Of a DNA stretch of 64,000 bases, positions 43,778-53,262 are shown piece by piece. Both the position numbers and the translations under genes were made by a program. This DNA is from Hoeflea sp. YIM 152468. GTDB taxonomy: Bacteria > Pseudomonadota > Alphaproteobacteria > Rhizobiales > Rhizobiaceae. The stretch is taken from the NCBI RefSeq assembly GCF_029210485.1, contig NZ_JARGET010000028.1:1-64000 (forward strand), given 5' to 3'. Within the stretch, counting starts at the first letter, position 1; each line of letters starts with the position of its first letter. The notes beneath the pieces are model-generated. The model saw nothing but the letters and a program-made list of their open reading frames with translations, was not told the origin of the DNA and ran no database searches.

Positions 43778-45430
43778 ATGGATCGTTGCGATGTGATCGT
43801 TGTCGGCTGCGGACTTGCCGGACTGGTGGCGGCCGCAGAACTGGCCGACCGTGGCAAGCAGGTGATCATTCTTGATCAGGAACCGGAGAATTTTATCGGC
43901 GGGCAGGCATTCTGGTCGCTTGGCGGGCTGTTCCTTGTCGATACGCCGGAACAGCGGCGGATGGGGATCAAGGACAGCCGCGAGCTGGCTCTGAGCGACT
44001 GGATGGGATCGGCGCAGTTTGACCGCAAGGAGGATTACTGGCCGCGAAAATGGGCCGAGGCCTATGTCGATTTCGCCGCAGGCGAGATGCGGCCGTGGCT
44101 TCACAAGATGGGCATGCGCTGGTTTCCGATTGTTGGCTGGGCCGAGCGCGGCGGATCCTTTGCCGATGGTCACGGCAATTCGGTGCCACGGTTCCATCTG
44201 ACATGGGGGGTCGGGCCGGGGACGGTGGAGCCGTTTGAACAGCGGGTTCGCGCCCATGTCAAAAAAGGCCGCATCGAACTGAAGTTCCGGCATCGCTGCT
44301 CGCACATCATCACCGAGAACAAGGCCGTCAAAGGGGTTTCCGGCGAGATCCTTGCCGACGACGTCAAGGAGCGCGGCCAGCCCAGCAGCCGCGAGGTTGC
44401 CGGTGATTTCGAACTGCGCGCGGCAAGCGTGCTGGTGACGTCGGGCGGCATTGGCGGGAATTTCGACCTGGTCCGCAAGGTCTGGCCGCGTGACCGGCTG
44501 GGGGAGCCGCCGGCCGGGATGATCGCCGGGGTGCCCGCCCATGTCGATGGCCGGATGATCGCGATCACCGAAGCCGCCGGGGGACGGGTGATCAATGCCG
44601 ACCGGATGTGGCACTACACCGAAGGTGTGAAGAACTGGAACCCGATCTGGCCCAATCACGGCATCCGCATCCTGCCGGGACCTTCGTCGATGTGGTTCGA
44701 TGCGACAGGAAAACGGCTCAAGCCACCCTGTCTGCCGGGGTTCGATACATTGTCGACGCTGCGCGAGATCCTGTCGACGGGCCATGACTATTCCTGGTTC
44801 GTGATGACCCAGAAGATCCTGAAGAAGGAAGTGGCGCTGTCCGGTTCGGAGCAGAATCCGGACTTTGCTGCGAAAAGCTGGCTCAAGGTGATCCAGCAGC
44901 GCCTGCTCAACAAGCAGGCGACGCCGGCGGTGGAGGCGTTCAAGACGCACGGCGAGGATTTTGTTGTCGCTGACAGTCTCGACGATCTGGTCGCCGGCAT
45001 GAACATCAAGGGCGGTGGGCTGATCGACCTCGACAAGCTGCGGGCCCAGATCGTCGCCCGTGACAGCCAGATCGACAATCCGTTTACCAAGGACGCGCAA
45101 CTGATGGCGGTGTCTGCGGCGCGGAATTACCGGGGTGACAGATTGATGCGCACGGCCAAACCACACCGCTTCCTCGACCCCGACAACGGTCCGCTGATCG
45201 CGGTCAAACTGCACATCATCACCCGCAAGACGCTTGGCGGGTTCGAAACCGATCTGAACGGACAGGTTCTCAATCGGCAGGGCGATCGGATCGAGGGATT
45301 GTTTGCAGCGGGTGAAGTCAGCGGCTTTGGCGGTGGCGGTTATCACGGCTACAATGCGCTTGAGGGCAGCTTCCTCGGGGGGTGCATTTTCTCCGGCCGT
45401 CAGGCGGGCCGTGCCGGGACCCTTGCCTGA
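43778..45430 (+). CDS. FAD-binding dehydrogenase, 3-ketosteroid-dehydrogenase-like
   Basis: 550-residue flavoprotein. The Rossmann motif VVGCGLAGLVAAAELADRG begins at residue 8, a VTSGGIGGNFDLVRKVWP segment lies in the middle, and the FAD-closing AAGEVSGFGGGGYHGYNALEG lies near the C-terminus. This matches the fumarate-reductase/KstD superfamily branch often labelled putative FAD-binding dehydrogenase. Substrate unknown; steroid-like compounds are possible given the BASS transporter in the same operon. ATG 43778 follows AGGAGA; the frame is open ~350 codons upstream through the transporter gene but that part is a shadow. Confidence 0.83.
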   Translation: MDRCDVIVVGCGLAGLVAAAELADRGKQVIILDQEPENFIGGQAFWSLGGLFLVDTPEQRRMGIKDSRELALSDWMGSAQFDRKEDYWPRKWAEAYVDFAAGEMRPWLHKMGMRWFPIVGWAERGGSFADGHGNSVPRFHLTWGVGPGTVEPFEQRVRAHVKKGRIELKFRHRCSHIITENKAVKGVSGEILADDVKERGQPSSREVAGDFELRAASVLVTSGGIGGNFDLVRKVWPRDRLGEPPAGMIAGVPAHVDGRMIAITEAAGGRVINADRMWHYTEGVKNWNPIWPNHGIRILPGPSSMWFDATGKRLKPPCLPGFDTLSTLREILSTGHDYSWFVMTQKILKKEVALSGSEQNPDFAAKSWLKVIQQRLLNKQATPAVEAFKTHGEDFVVADSLDDLVAGMNIKGGGLIDLDKLRAQIVARDSQIDNPFTKDAQLMAVSAARNYRGDRLMRTAKPHRFLDPDNGPLIAVKLHIITRKTLGGFETDLNGQVLNRQGDRIEGLFAAGEVSGFGGGGYHGYNALEGSFLGGCIFSGRQAGRAGTLA

Positions 45431-45475
45431 GCCGTGTGGAAGCAGGCCGGTTGAGTCCTTGCCAGCGGCTGCGGT

Positions 45476-46423
45476 TCAATAGGGCCAATCGCCTGCGCCG
45501 AGAGCCTTGATGCCTGAAACCATACGGGCAAAGCTGTCGCGGGCACGGCTCACCGAGTGGCGGGCGCGCAGATAGCCATGCACCAGGCCTTGTTCCTCAA
45601 TGCAGATTGCCTTGCTGCCATCCTGGACCAGGCGGGCACAATAGTCGGGGCCATCGCCGGACAACGGATCGCATTCGGCGGTAAGGACGAGGGTCGGCGG
45701 CAGGCCTGCGAATTCCGAGGCCGCGAGCGGTGTGAATGACGGGTCGTCATGCGCAGGCCGGCCGCCGGAGCGCAGGCCGTCATAGTAGATCAGGTCGGCA
45801 GTGGTCAGCATCGGCGCCCTGGCGTGGCTGGCAAAGCTGCCTTTGGAGCGGTCTGCGCCAAGGGCGGGGTAGATCAGCACCTGTGCCGCTGGGCTTCGCA
45901 TTTGGCTTCGGGCCGCCCAGGCCACAGCCGCGGCCAGATTGCCGCCGGCACTGTCACCGCACAGCAGAATGGGGAGCCGGCAGGTTGCTGCCAGATGGCT
46001 GAACGCCGAAAGCGCATCGTCAAACGGGGCCGGGTGCAGGTGTTCGGGAGCCAGGCGGTAGTCCACGGCGATGACCGCGTAGCCAGTTGCATCACAGATT
46101 TCGGCGCAGATGCTGTCATGGCTTTCGAGCCCGCCGAGGATGAAGCCGCCGCCATGCAGATACATCACCAGCGCTGACGGGTTGGCGGCCGCCGGCAGGT
46201 ATTGGCGGACCGGGATCGCCGTGACCGGGCCGGGAAGGAAGAACTCACGGACCAGGACGCCTGCGGGCCTGCCGCTGTCGAACGCCTTGCACAATTGGTC
46301 ATAGACGCGCCGCTGCCCCGCCGGATCGAGATCTGTGGCATCTGCCGGATAGAAGCCGACCGATGTGTCGACAAAGGCCCAGGTTTCATCATCAAGCAGA
46401 GTGTCATAGGGGGAGGGGCGCAA
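45476..46423 (-). CDS. Alpha/beta hydrolase, HSL-family esterase
   Basis: 315-residue esterase/lipase. The oxyanion motif HGGGFILGG lies around residue 88, the nucleophile in GDSAGGN around 157, an Asp in ECDPLSGDG and the catalytic His in LVHGYLR; all family residues are present. The start is taken as TTG 46423, which has GAGGA seven bases upstream and gives the SPYDTLLDDETWAF opening shared by relatives; no ATG fits. It converges on the FAD dehydrogenase and diverges from the HAD gene. Confidence 0.82.
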   Translation of the reverse strand: MRPSPYDTLLDDETWAFVDTSVGFYPADATDLDPAGQRRVYDQLCKAFDSGRPAGVLVREFFLPGPVTAIPVRQYLPAAANPSALVMYLHGGGFILGGLESHDSICAEICDATGYAVIAVDYRLAPEHLHPAPFDDALSAFSHLAATCRLPILLCGDSAGGNLAAAVAWAARSQMRSPAAQVLIYPALGADRSKGSFASHARAPMLTTADLIYYDGLRSGGRPAHDDPSFTPLAASEFAGLPPTLVLTAECDPLSGDGPDYCARLVQDGSKAICIEEQGLVHGYLRARHSVSRARDSFARMVSGIKALGAGDWPY

Positions 46424-46492
46424 GCGGACATCCTCGAAAGGTTGACGCCCATGCAATCGCGGGGCACAGCTTGTGTCAAATGGGAAAACATC

Positions 46493-47212
46493 ATGGCATG
46501 GAAATTCGGCAACGAGATCAAGGCAATTCTGTTCGACAAGGATGGCACACTGGTCGATTTCGACAGGACATGGGCGGCGATCAACCGCAAGGGGGCGCTG
46601 ATCGCAGCCGACGGCGACGCGGCGCTCGCCGATGTGCTGCTTCTTGCATGCGGCATGGACCCGGTGACCGGCAAGACCCGCGCTGACAGCATGTTTGCAG
46701 CGGCCAATGCCCGCGAGATCGCGGCGCACATGGTGGCGCATGGAAGCCCGTTCGAAACCGAAGAGCTGATGCGCCGGCTCGACCAGACCTTTGTCGAGGG
46801 GGCAGAATCGCCGTGGCCGATCTGCGATCTCAAGGCCCTGATGCAAACGCTTGCCGATGCCGGGCTGTCGGTGGGAATCGCGTCCAGTGACGGCGAAGCC
46901 AGCATTTTACGAACCGTCGAGGTTCTGGGGCTTGAATCCCATATCGGCTTCATCGCCGGCTATGACAGCGGCCATGGACCGAAGCCGGAGCCTGGCATGT
47001 TGCTGGCCTTTGCCGCACATCTGGGACTGAAGCCTTCGGAGGTCGCCATGGTGGGCGACAACGGCCACGATATGGAACTGGCTCGCGCCGCTGGAGCGGG
47101 CGCTGCAATCGGAGTGTTGTCGGGGACCGGAACCCGGCAGACCCTGGCGGCGCTGTCCGATCTGGTCATTGATTCGGTGGCGGATTTGCCCGGGCTCATC
47201 GCGCCGGGATAG
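46493..47212 (+). CDS. HAD-superfamily phosphatase (phosphoglycolate phosphatase-like)
   Basis: 239-residue HAD hydrolase. Motif I FDKDGTLVD at about 14-22, motif II in IASSD around 130, motif III Lys in GPKPEPGM and motif IV MVGDNGHD near 183. A helical cap sits between motifs I and II. The family dephosphorylates small metabolites such as 2-phosphoglycolate; the exact substrate cannot be told. ATG 46493 (MAWKFG) is the first in-frame ATG next to motif I. Divergent from the esterase gene by 69 bases. Confidence 0.8.
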   Translation: MAWKFGNEIKAILFDKDGTLVDFDRTWAAINRKGALIAADGDAALADVLLLACGMDPVTGKTRADSMFAAANAREIAAHMVAHGSPFETEELMRRLDQTFVEGAESPWPICDLKALMQTLADAGLSVGIASSDGEASILRTVEVLGLESHIGFIAGYDSGHGPKPEPGMLLAFAAHLGLKPSEVAMVGDNGHDMELARAAGAGAAIGVLSGTGTRQTLAALSDLVIDSVADLPGLIAPG

Positions 47213-47218
47213 TTCAGC

Positions 47219-47232
47219 CCGGTTTGCACCGG
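47219..47232. terminator. Hairpin between convergent HAD and ABC ATPase genes
   Basis: CCGGT, loop TTGC, ACCGG fills most of the 20-base gap between the two stop codons. A five-base GC-rich stem; possible shared terminator. Confidence 0.35.
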
Positions 47233-48864
47233 TCAGTCGCTGCGCTGTTCCAGGAAATTGGTCAGCCAGTCGGGATCCATGTCCGGAACTGACGACAAAA
47301 GCAGCTTTGTGTAGTCGGGGTAGGGAGGCGACAGGATCTCGCTCTTGAGGCCCTGTTCGACAACCTTGCCCTCCAACATGACCACGATCTCGTCCGAAAT
47401 CGCCTTCACGGTGGCGATGTCATGGGTGATGAACAGATAGGTGATGTCGTACTTCTTCTGCAGCCGCAGCAGCAATTGCAGGATGCCCTCCTGCACGATC
47501 TGGTCGAGCGCTGAGGTGACTTCGTCGCAGATGATGATGTCCGGTCTGGCCGCCAGCGCGCGGGCAATGCATATGCGCTGCTTCTGACCGCCGGAAAGTT
47601 CGGACGGCAACCGGTCCATAAAACTCTCGTCGAGCTCGATCATGTCCAGCAGCTCAAGGATTCGCTCCTCGCGCTGCTTGCCCTTGAGACCCATATAAAA
47701 CTCGAGCGGTCGGCCGATGATTTCCTCAACTGTCTGGCGCGGGTTCATTGCGGTGTCGGCCATCTGGTAGATCATCTGGATCTGTTGCAACTGTTCCTTG
47801 CTGCGATCCTTCAGCGCGGCGGGAAGTACCTCGCCGTTGAAGGTGACGGTGCCACCAAGGGGTGGCAACAGACCGGTGATCACCCGCGCTGTGGTCGATT
47901 TGCCGGACCCGGATTCGCCGACAACCGCGACCGTTCGGCCGCGCGGAAGCTTGATCGAGACATCGAACAGAACCTGCTGCGGCCCATAGGCTGCGTCGAT
48001 ATTGTCAATGGACAGGACAATGTCCTCGCCCTTGACCTCGGGCTTTTCCAGAGCCCGGACCGACCACAGCGATTTGGTGTAGGGCATTTCCGGTTTGGTC
48101 AGCATTTGCCGGGTCGGTGCCGCCTCCACCTCTTCGCCGTAGCGAAGAACCTGGATGAAATCAGCCATCTGGGCAACCACGGCCAGATCATGGGTGATGT
48201 AGATCGCCGCGGTGTTGAATTCCTCGACGATGTTGCGCATCGACGCCAGGACCTCAACCTGGGTTGTGACATCAAGCGCCGTGGTGGGCTCGTCGAAGAT
48301 GATCAGATCCGGGCGCGGCGACATTGCCATGGCGGTCATCACACGCTGCAACTGACCGCCCGAGACCTGGTGCGGATAGCGGTTGCCGATGATTTCGGGA
48401 TCGGGCAATTGCAGGGCCCTGTACAGCTCCACCGCATCCGTGCGTGAGTCAGCATCGGGGCGGATGCCGCGCCGGGTCGCAGCTTCAACGGTCTGGTCGA
48501 TCAGCCGGTGCGCCGGATTGAAGGAGGCGGCGGCCGATTGCGCCACATAGGCGATGCGGGTTCCCCAAAGCATCCGCTTGTCCCGGTCGCTGGCTTTTGC
48601 CAGATCGACACCGTCAAACAGGATCGAGCCACTGGTCAGCTTGCAGCCCGGCTGGGTGTAGCCCATGGCCGCCTTGCCGAGCGTCGATTTGCCGGCGCCG
48701 GATTCACCGATCAGCCCCATGATCTCGCCACGGCGAAGCGTTACATCAACGCCCTTGATGATGGGGTGCCATTGCTCGTCGGAATAGCCGTCGATGCGGA
48801 TGTCGCGCATCTTCAACAGGATGTCATTGCTGAAATCGGGGCTGGATTGCGTGGTATCGGTCAT
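47233..48864 (-). CDS. Dipeptide/oligopeptide-type ABC transporter, double ATPase (DppDF fusion)
   Basis: 543-residue protein with two nucleotide-binding domains. The first has GESGAGKSTLG near residue 57, SGGQLQRVMTAMAM and a FDEPTTALDV Walker B. The second has GESGSGKSTTA near residue 320, LSGGQKQRICIARAL and CDEVTSALDQ. Fused DppD-DppF ATPases power nickel/peptide-type importers. The ATG overlaps the stop of the permease gene upstream (ATGA), making it the third gene of a coupled permease-permease-ATPase operon whose binding protein is divergently encoded at 51146. Confidence 0.88.
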   Translation of the reverse strand: MTDTTQSSPDFSNDILLKMRDIRIDGYSDEQWHPIIKGVDVTLRRGEIMGLIGESGAGKSTLGKAAMGYTQPGCKLTSGSILFDGVDLAKASDRDKRMLWGTRIAYVAQSAAASFNPAHRLIDQTVEAATRRGIRPDADSRTDAVELYRALQLPDPEIIGNRYPHQVSGGQLQRVMTAMAMSPRPDLIIFDEPTTALDVTTQVEVLASMRNIVEEFNTAAIYITHDLAVVAQMADFIQVLRYGEEVEAAPTRQMLTKPEMPYTKSLWSVRALEKPEVKGEDIVLSIDNIDAAYGPQQVLFDVSIKLPRGRTVAVVGESGSGKSTTARVITGLLPPLGGTVTFNGEVLPAALKDRSKEQLQQIQMIYQMADTAMNPRQTVEEIIGRPLEFYMGLKGKQREERILELLDMIELDESFMDRLPSELSGGQKQRICIARALAARPDIIICDEVTSALDQIVQEGILQLLLRLQKKYDITYLFITHDIATVKAISDEIVVMLEGKVVEQGLKSEILSPPYPDYTKLLLSSVPDMDPDWLTNFLEQRSD

Positions 48865-49775
48865 TCGCGAAGTCCGCTTGTCTTGTGCAAGAACCAGTCG
48901 ACAATGAAGTTCACTGCGACGGTCAGCAAGGCAATGGCAGCAGCCGGCAGCAAGGGCGTGATCGCGGCTGTCATGTCGTATTTGGCGAACTGGATCAGCG
49001 AGGCATTGGCCCGCACCATCGACCCCCAGTCAGCGGTTGGCGGCTGAATGCCGACGCCCAGGAAAGACAGCGCCGCGATGGTGAGAAACACAAAGCAGAA
49101 CCGGAGCCCGAATTCGGCCACCAGCGGCGGCATGATATTGGGCAGGATCTCCCGCCGCATGATCCAGCCGAGACCCTCGCCGCGCAATTTTGCCGCCTCG
49201 ACATAGTCCATCACGGCCACATTGACCGCGACTGCGCGGGTGAGGCGGAACACCCGGGTGGAATCGAGCACCGCAATGATGATGATCAGGCTGGTGATGG
49301 TCGATCCGAAAATCGACAGCAGCATCAGCGCAAAGATCAGGCTTGGAATCGCCATCAAAACATCGACAAACCGGCTCAGCGCCTGGTCAAGCCAGCGGCG
49401 GTTGATCGCCGCCACCAGGCCCAGCCCACCGCCGATGAGAAACGACAGAATCGTCGTCGCGAGTGCAATGCCCATGGTGTTGCGGGCGCCGTAGATCAGC
49501 CGGGTGAGCACGTCTCGGCCGATCTGGTCGGTGCCGAAGAAGAACTCATCGCCCCATGGCGCGAAGGCAGCAGCATGAATTTCGGCCTCGCCATAAGGAG
49601 CAAGGAGATCTGCGAAGATGGCCACACAGATATAGAAAAAGACGACAATCATGCCAAACCAGGCGGTCGCCGGGGCTGATTTGAGCAACAGGCCGATCCG
49701 CTCGAGGCGGCTTCGGCGTTTGCGAACTGCGCCGACTTCTGCGGACGCTGAATAGGTGACGGGTTGCTCGCTCAT
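48861..49775 (-). CDS. Dpp/Opp-type ABC transporter permease (DppC-like)
   Basis: 304-residue membrane protein with six hydrophobic spans and the periplasmic loop typical of DppC after the first span. GTDQIGRDVLTRLIYGARN near residue 100 is a strong DppC signature. The EAAKLRGEGLGWIMRREILPN coupling loop lies around residue 205. The start overlaps the DppB-like stop (ATGA), and its own stop overlaps the ATPase start. Inner-membrane half of the importer. Confidence 0.88.
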   Translation of the reverse strand: MSEQPVTYSASAEVGAVRKRRSRLERIGLLLKSAPATAWFGMIVVFFYICVAIFADLLAPYGEAEIHAAAFAPWGDEFFFGTDQIGRDVLTRLIYGARNTMGIALATTILSFLIGGGLGLVAAINRRWLDQALSRFVDVLMAIPSLIFALMLLSIFGSTITSLIIIIAVLDSTRVFRLTRAVAVNVAVMDYVEAAKLRGEGLGWIMRREILPNIMPPLVAEFGLRFCFVFLTIAALSFLGVGIQPPTADWGSMVRANASLIQFAKYDMTAAITPLLPAAAIALLTVAVNFIVDWFLHKTSGLRE

Positions 49776-50752
49776 CTGGGGTGCAGCAATCGCGGGTTGG
49801 TGACAATGCCGATGATATCGGCGGTCAGGTTTAAAAGGATGTAGGTCGCGGCGAAAATCAGCGCGCAGGCCTGAACGACGGGGATGTCCCGGCTGGTCAC
49901 GGCGTCAACCATCAACTGCCCGATTCCAGGATAGACAAACACCACTTCAACCACGACCACGCCCACAACCAGATAGGCCAGATTAAAGGCGATGACTGTG
50001 GCAATAGGCGCCCAGGCATTGGGAAGGGCGTGCTTGAGAATGATCTGGGAGCGCGACGCGCCCTTGAGCCGCGCCATCTCGATGTAGGGGCTGGCAAGAA
50101 GGTTGATGATGGCGGCGCGGGTCATGCGCATCATGTGCGCGACAATCACCAGGGTCAGGGTCAGCGAAGGCAGCGCCACCCGGTAAAGCCGTTCGCCAAG
50201 AGCGGTGGAGGCGTCGATATTGGCGAGTGAAGGAAACACCGGCCACAGCGAGGCCAGGAACAGGATCAGTATGTAGGCGACGAAAAACTCCGGCGTCGAA
50301 ATTGTCGTGAGCGTCGTCGCATTGACAATCCGGTCATAGGCGGTGTTGCGGTAGAGCGCGGCAGTCAGCCCCAGAAACAGCGCCAGCGGTACGGCGATAA
50401 CGGCAGTCACACCTGCGAGAAACAGGGTATTCCAGAGTCGGGGCATGACAAGGTCGCTGACCTGGCGGGAGCGGTCCTGGCCCGACGCATTGCGGCCTGA
50501 GAAGGATGTTCCGAGATCACCCTGAAGGACGGAGCCGACCCATTCGAAATAGCGCACTGGCGCGGGCTTATCGAGACCCAGTTCCTTGCGGAAGGCGGTG
50601 ACGGTTTCCTTGGTTGCGGCCTGCCCGAGAACCGTTTCACCGAAGTCTCCAGGCAGCATTGAAATGGAACTGAAGATAATGGCTGAAACGATAAAAAGTG
50701 TGGCTACGCCCATCCCCAAGCGTTTCAATATGGTCGACAGTACGGCATTCAA
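49772..50752 (-). CDS. Dpp/Opp-type ABC transporter permease (DppB-like)
   Basis: 326-residue membrane protein with six spans and the family coupling segment EMARLKGASRSQIILKHALPN around residue 235. The N-terminal LPGDFGETVLGQAATKETV matches DppB. The start is a TTG at 50752, with GGGGAGGAA seven bases upstream; the nearest in-frame ATG (50713) would cut into the first span. First gene of the leftward transporter operon. Confidence 0.86.
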   Translation of the reverse strand: MNAVLSTILKRLGMGVATLFIVSAIIFSSISMLPGDFGETVLGQAATKETVTAFRKELGLDKPAPVRYFEWVGSVLQGDLGTSFSGRNASGQDRSRQVSDLVMPRLWNTLFLAGVTAVIAVPLALFLGLTAALYRNTAYDRIVNATTLTTISTPEFFVAYILILFLASLWPVFPSLANIDASTALGERLYRVALPSLTLTLVIVAHMMRMTRAAIINLLASPYIEMARLKGASRSQIILKHALPNAWAPIATVIAFNLAYLVVGVVVVEVVFVYPGIGQLMVDAVTSRDIPVVQACALIFAATYILLNLTADIIGIVTNPRLLHPR

Positions 50753-51145
50753 ATGCGCGTTCCTCCCCGTTGTTTGCTGGCCTTGTAGCCATCCTCCAAG
50801 CCCGTTGATCGATGCCCATCTGTGGCCTGGTACTGGTCAGCATTGTTGTCCAGTAGCGGGGTGCTTGTAAACCGGCGGGCCGAATAAACTGGAGACCGCG
50901 GGTGGGGCAAGGCATTGTTTGTGCGCAGGGTTTATTTTGTTTCAGATTTGCGTTGGCGTGACAAATCGCTGTAGTTTGGCCGGGCGCAATTGGGCAAAAT
51001 CCGCATAAAGCGTGCCGGATCACTGGGTTTTGGCCCATGGTGGTGGCAAACGCTGTCAGGAGAATCGGGTGGGCCCAGCCTTGCATATCGTCGCGGATTA
51101 CGTGGCCTGACACTCAAAAGAATGCGGGAACAGATGGAGAATAGC
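50753..51145. other. Divergent promoter region of the peptide-type ABC system
   Basis: 393 bases between the leftward permease operon and the rightward binding-protein gene; it must hold promoters for both. An A/T-rich stretch around 50929-50946 could be a promoter. The binding-protein frame stays open to 50990, but the Tat leader starts near 51146. No dyad strong enough to call an operator was found and there is no adjacent regulator gene. Confidence 0.45.
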
Positions 51146-52753
51146 ATGAGAGACACCTACTTGAAAAAACAGGCGCGCTGGCTCAGCGAAGGTCAGATCG
51201 ACCGCAGGCAGTTCATCAAGACAGCCATCGCGGCAGGTCTGGCCGTGCCGTCGGCGCTGACGCTGGCAACGGATGTGCTGGCTGCAACGCCCAAGAAAGG
51301 TGGCAAGCTGCGCTATGGCTCGTCCTACGGCTCGACCACGGATGCGCTGGACCCGGGGACGGCTGAAAACGGAATGTCGCAGGCCATCAATTACGCCCGC
51401 GGCAATCATCTCACCGAAATCGGCAATGACGGCAAGCTGATCCCTGAACTTGCCCAAGCGCTTGAGCCGTCAAACGGTGCAAAAACCTGGGTGTTTGATC
51501 TGCGCAAGGGCGTGGAATTCCATAACGGCAAAAGCCTGACGGCCGACGACGTGATCGCGACGTTCAACTATCACCGTGACGAGAATTCCAAATCCGCTGC
51601 CAAGGGCCTTCTCGGCTCGATCAAGGAAATCAAGAAGGACGGCGACAGCCGCGTCATCTTCGAACTCGAAAGTGGCGATGCCGACTTCCCCTACATTGCC
51701 TCCGATTATCACATCATGATCCTGCCCTCGGTCGATGGCGTGATCGAAGATGCCAACAGCGCGGTCGGCACCGGCGGCTATATCATCGAGAGCTATGAGG
51801 CTGGTGTGCGCACTCTGATGAAGCGCAACCCGAACTACTTCAAGGAAGGCCGTGCGCATTTCGACGAAGTGGAGTTGATCACGCTCGCCGACACGACCGC
51901 GCGTCAGAATGCCATCATGAACGGTGATGTTGATCTTATCGACAATGTTGATCCCAAAACCGTGGCGCTGCTTGGCCGGGTCCCGACGCTTGAAATCCTC
52001 AAGACGACCGGCACCCAGCATTACACATTCCCGATGCGGGTCAATTCGGCTCCGTTCGACAATTACGACCTGCGCATGGCGCTCAAATTTGCCATCAAAC
52101 GTCAGGAACTGGTGGACAAGATCCTTCTCGGTCATGGTGAAGCGGGCAATGACGTGCCGATCAATGCGTCGATGCCGTACTTCAATACCGAATTGCCAGT
52201 GCATGAATTCGATGCCGAAAAGGCTGCCGAACACTACAAGAAGTCCGGCCATTCGGGTGCTATCCAGCTCTCTGTCTCTGACGCTGCCTTCCCCGGCGCC
52301 GTCGATGCGGCTCAGTTGATCGCGGCATCTGCCAAGGAGGCCGGAATCGAGATCGAACTGGTGCGCGAACCCAGTGATGGTTACTGGTCCAACGTGTGGA
52401 ACAAGAAGCCCTGGTGCGCCTGTTACTGGAACGGTCGTCCGACCCAGGACTGGATGTACAAATCTGCTTATACCAATGACACCGAGTGGAACGACACCGC
52501 CTGGAAAACCGGTGAATCCGCCGACAGGTTCAACGAGCTGGTTGTCATGGCGCGGTCGGAAACCGACGACGACAAGCGCAAGGACCAGTACTGGGAAGCG
52601 CAGAAGCTGCTGCAGGATGATGGCGGCGTCATCGTCGGCATGTGGGCATCATTTATTCATGCTCATTCCAAGGAACTGACCCATGATGAAAATGTTGCAG
52701 CCAACCTGCAGGCCGATGGCGCCAAGTTCGCCGAGCGCTGGTGGTTCGCCTGA
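51146..52753 (+). CDS. Extracellular solute-binding protein family 5 (peptide/nickel-type ABC system)
   Basis: 535-residue exported binding protein. A Tat-like leader contains DRRQFIKTAIAAG at about residues 18-30. The body shows the family-5 opening KGGKLRYGSSYGSTTDALDP and the HNGKSLTADDVIATFNYHRD motif. It binds a peptide-like or other small ligand and hands it to the divergently encoded permeases. ATG 51146 has GGAG six bases upstream; in-frame ATGs at 51122 and 51134 add a few residues. A strong terminator follows the gene. Confidence 0.88.
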   Translation: MRDTYLKKQARWLSEGQIDRRQFIKTAIAAGLAVPSALTLATDVLAATPKKGGKLRYGSSYGSTTDALDPGTAENGMSQAINYARGNHLTEIGNDGKLIPELAQALEPSNGAKTWVFDLRKGVEFHNGKSLTADDVIATFNYHRDENSKSAAKGLLGSIKEIKKDGDSRVIFELESGDADFPYIASDYHIMILPSVDGVIEDANSAVGTGGYIIESYEAGVRTLMKRNPNYFKEGRAHFDEVELITLADTTARQNAIMNGDVDLIDNVDPKTVALLGRVPTLEILKTTGTQHYTFPMRVNSAPFDNYDLRMALKFAIKRQELVDKILLGHGEAGNDVPINASMPYFNTELPVHEFDAEKAAEHYKKSGHSGAIQLSVSDAAFPGAVDAAQLIAASAKEAGIEIELVREPSDGYWSNVWNKKPWCACYWNGRPTQDWMYKSAYTNDTEWNDTAWKTGESADRFNELVVMARSETDDDKRKDQYWEAQKLLQDDGGVIVGMWASFIHAHSKELTHDENVAANLQADGAKFAERWWFA

Positions 52754-52778
52754 TCCCATGGCTTGAAGGAAAACCATT

Positions 52779-52810
52779 CGGCCGCGGAGAAATCCGCGGC
52801 CGTTCTATTT
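52779..52810. terminator. Strong intrinsic terminator after the binding-protein gene
   Basis: CGGCCGCGGA, loop GAAA, TCCGCGGCCG forms a perfect ten-base-pair stem, followed by TTCTATTT. It is the clearest intrinsic terminator in the window. It is T-rich on the other strand too (AATGGTTTTCC), so it also serves the convergent PACE gene. Confidence 0.85.
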
Positions 52811-53262
52811 CAGCGCTGCGCCACCCGGGTGCCGTCTTCCGGGCCGTGCCGGTTCGGGATGGGAAAGACGACGTCGTAGATCCAGTTGAAGACAAATGCG
52901 TAGACCAGGTAGAAAGCCGCGAACGAGATGTCGAGCAGGAAGGCCTCGATCAGGCTCATGCGAAGATACCAGGCAATGAACGGCAGCAGAACCAGTAGCA
53001 GGCCGGCCTCGAAGAGAACCGCGTGCAGCACGCGCAGGGTGATCGACTTGCGGGCATGACCGGCTAGACGCAACAGTGCGTGGTCGAACAGCAGATTGTA
53101 GAGATAGTTCCAGCCGGTGGCGATCGTGGCGCTGACCAGCGCAACCAGACCCATGTCCCGGACGCCAAGGCCGAAGGCCCAGGCGCCAAACGGGATGACG
53201 ATCATCAGTGCGATGATTTCGAAACTCAATGCATGGCGAATTCTGTCTTTGATGGATCGCAT
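52810..53262 (-). CDS. PACE-family multidrug/biocide efflux transporter
   Basis: 150-residue membrane protein with four hydrophobic spans in two repeated halves. All PACE (BTP) motifs are visible: R-x2-HA-x2-FE in RIRHALSFE with Glu15, WNYLYNLLFD, a second RVLHAVLFE, and FNWIYDVVFP, where Phe replaces the usual Trp of the last motif. Family members such as AceI export chlorhexidine or short-chain diamines; the natural substrate here is unknown. Stand-alone gene. Confidence 0.87.
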   Translation of the reverse strand: MRSIKDRIRHALSFEIIALMIVIPFGAWAFGLGVRDMGLVALVSATIATGWNYLYNLLFDHALLRLAGHARKSITLRVLHAVLFEAGLLLVLLPFIAWYLRMSLIEAFLLDISFAAFYLVYAFVFNWIYDVVFPIPNRHGPEDGTRVAQR

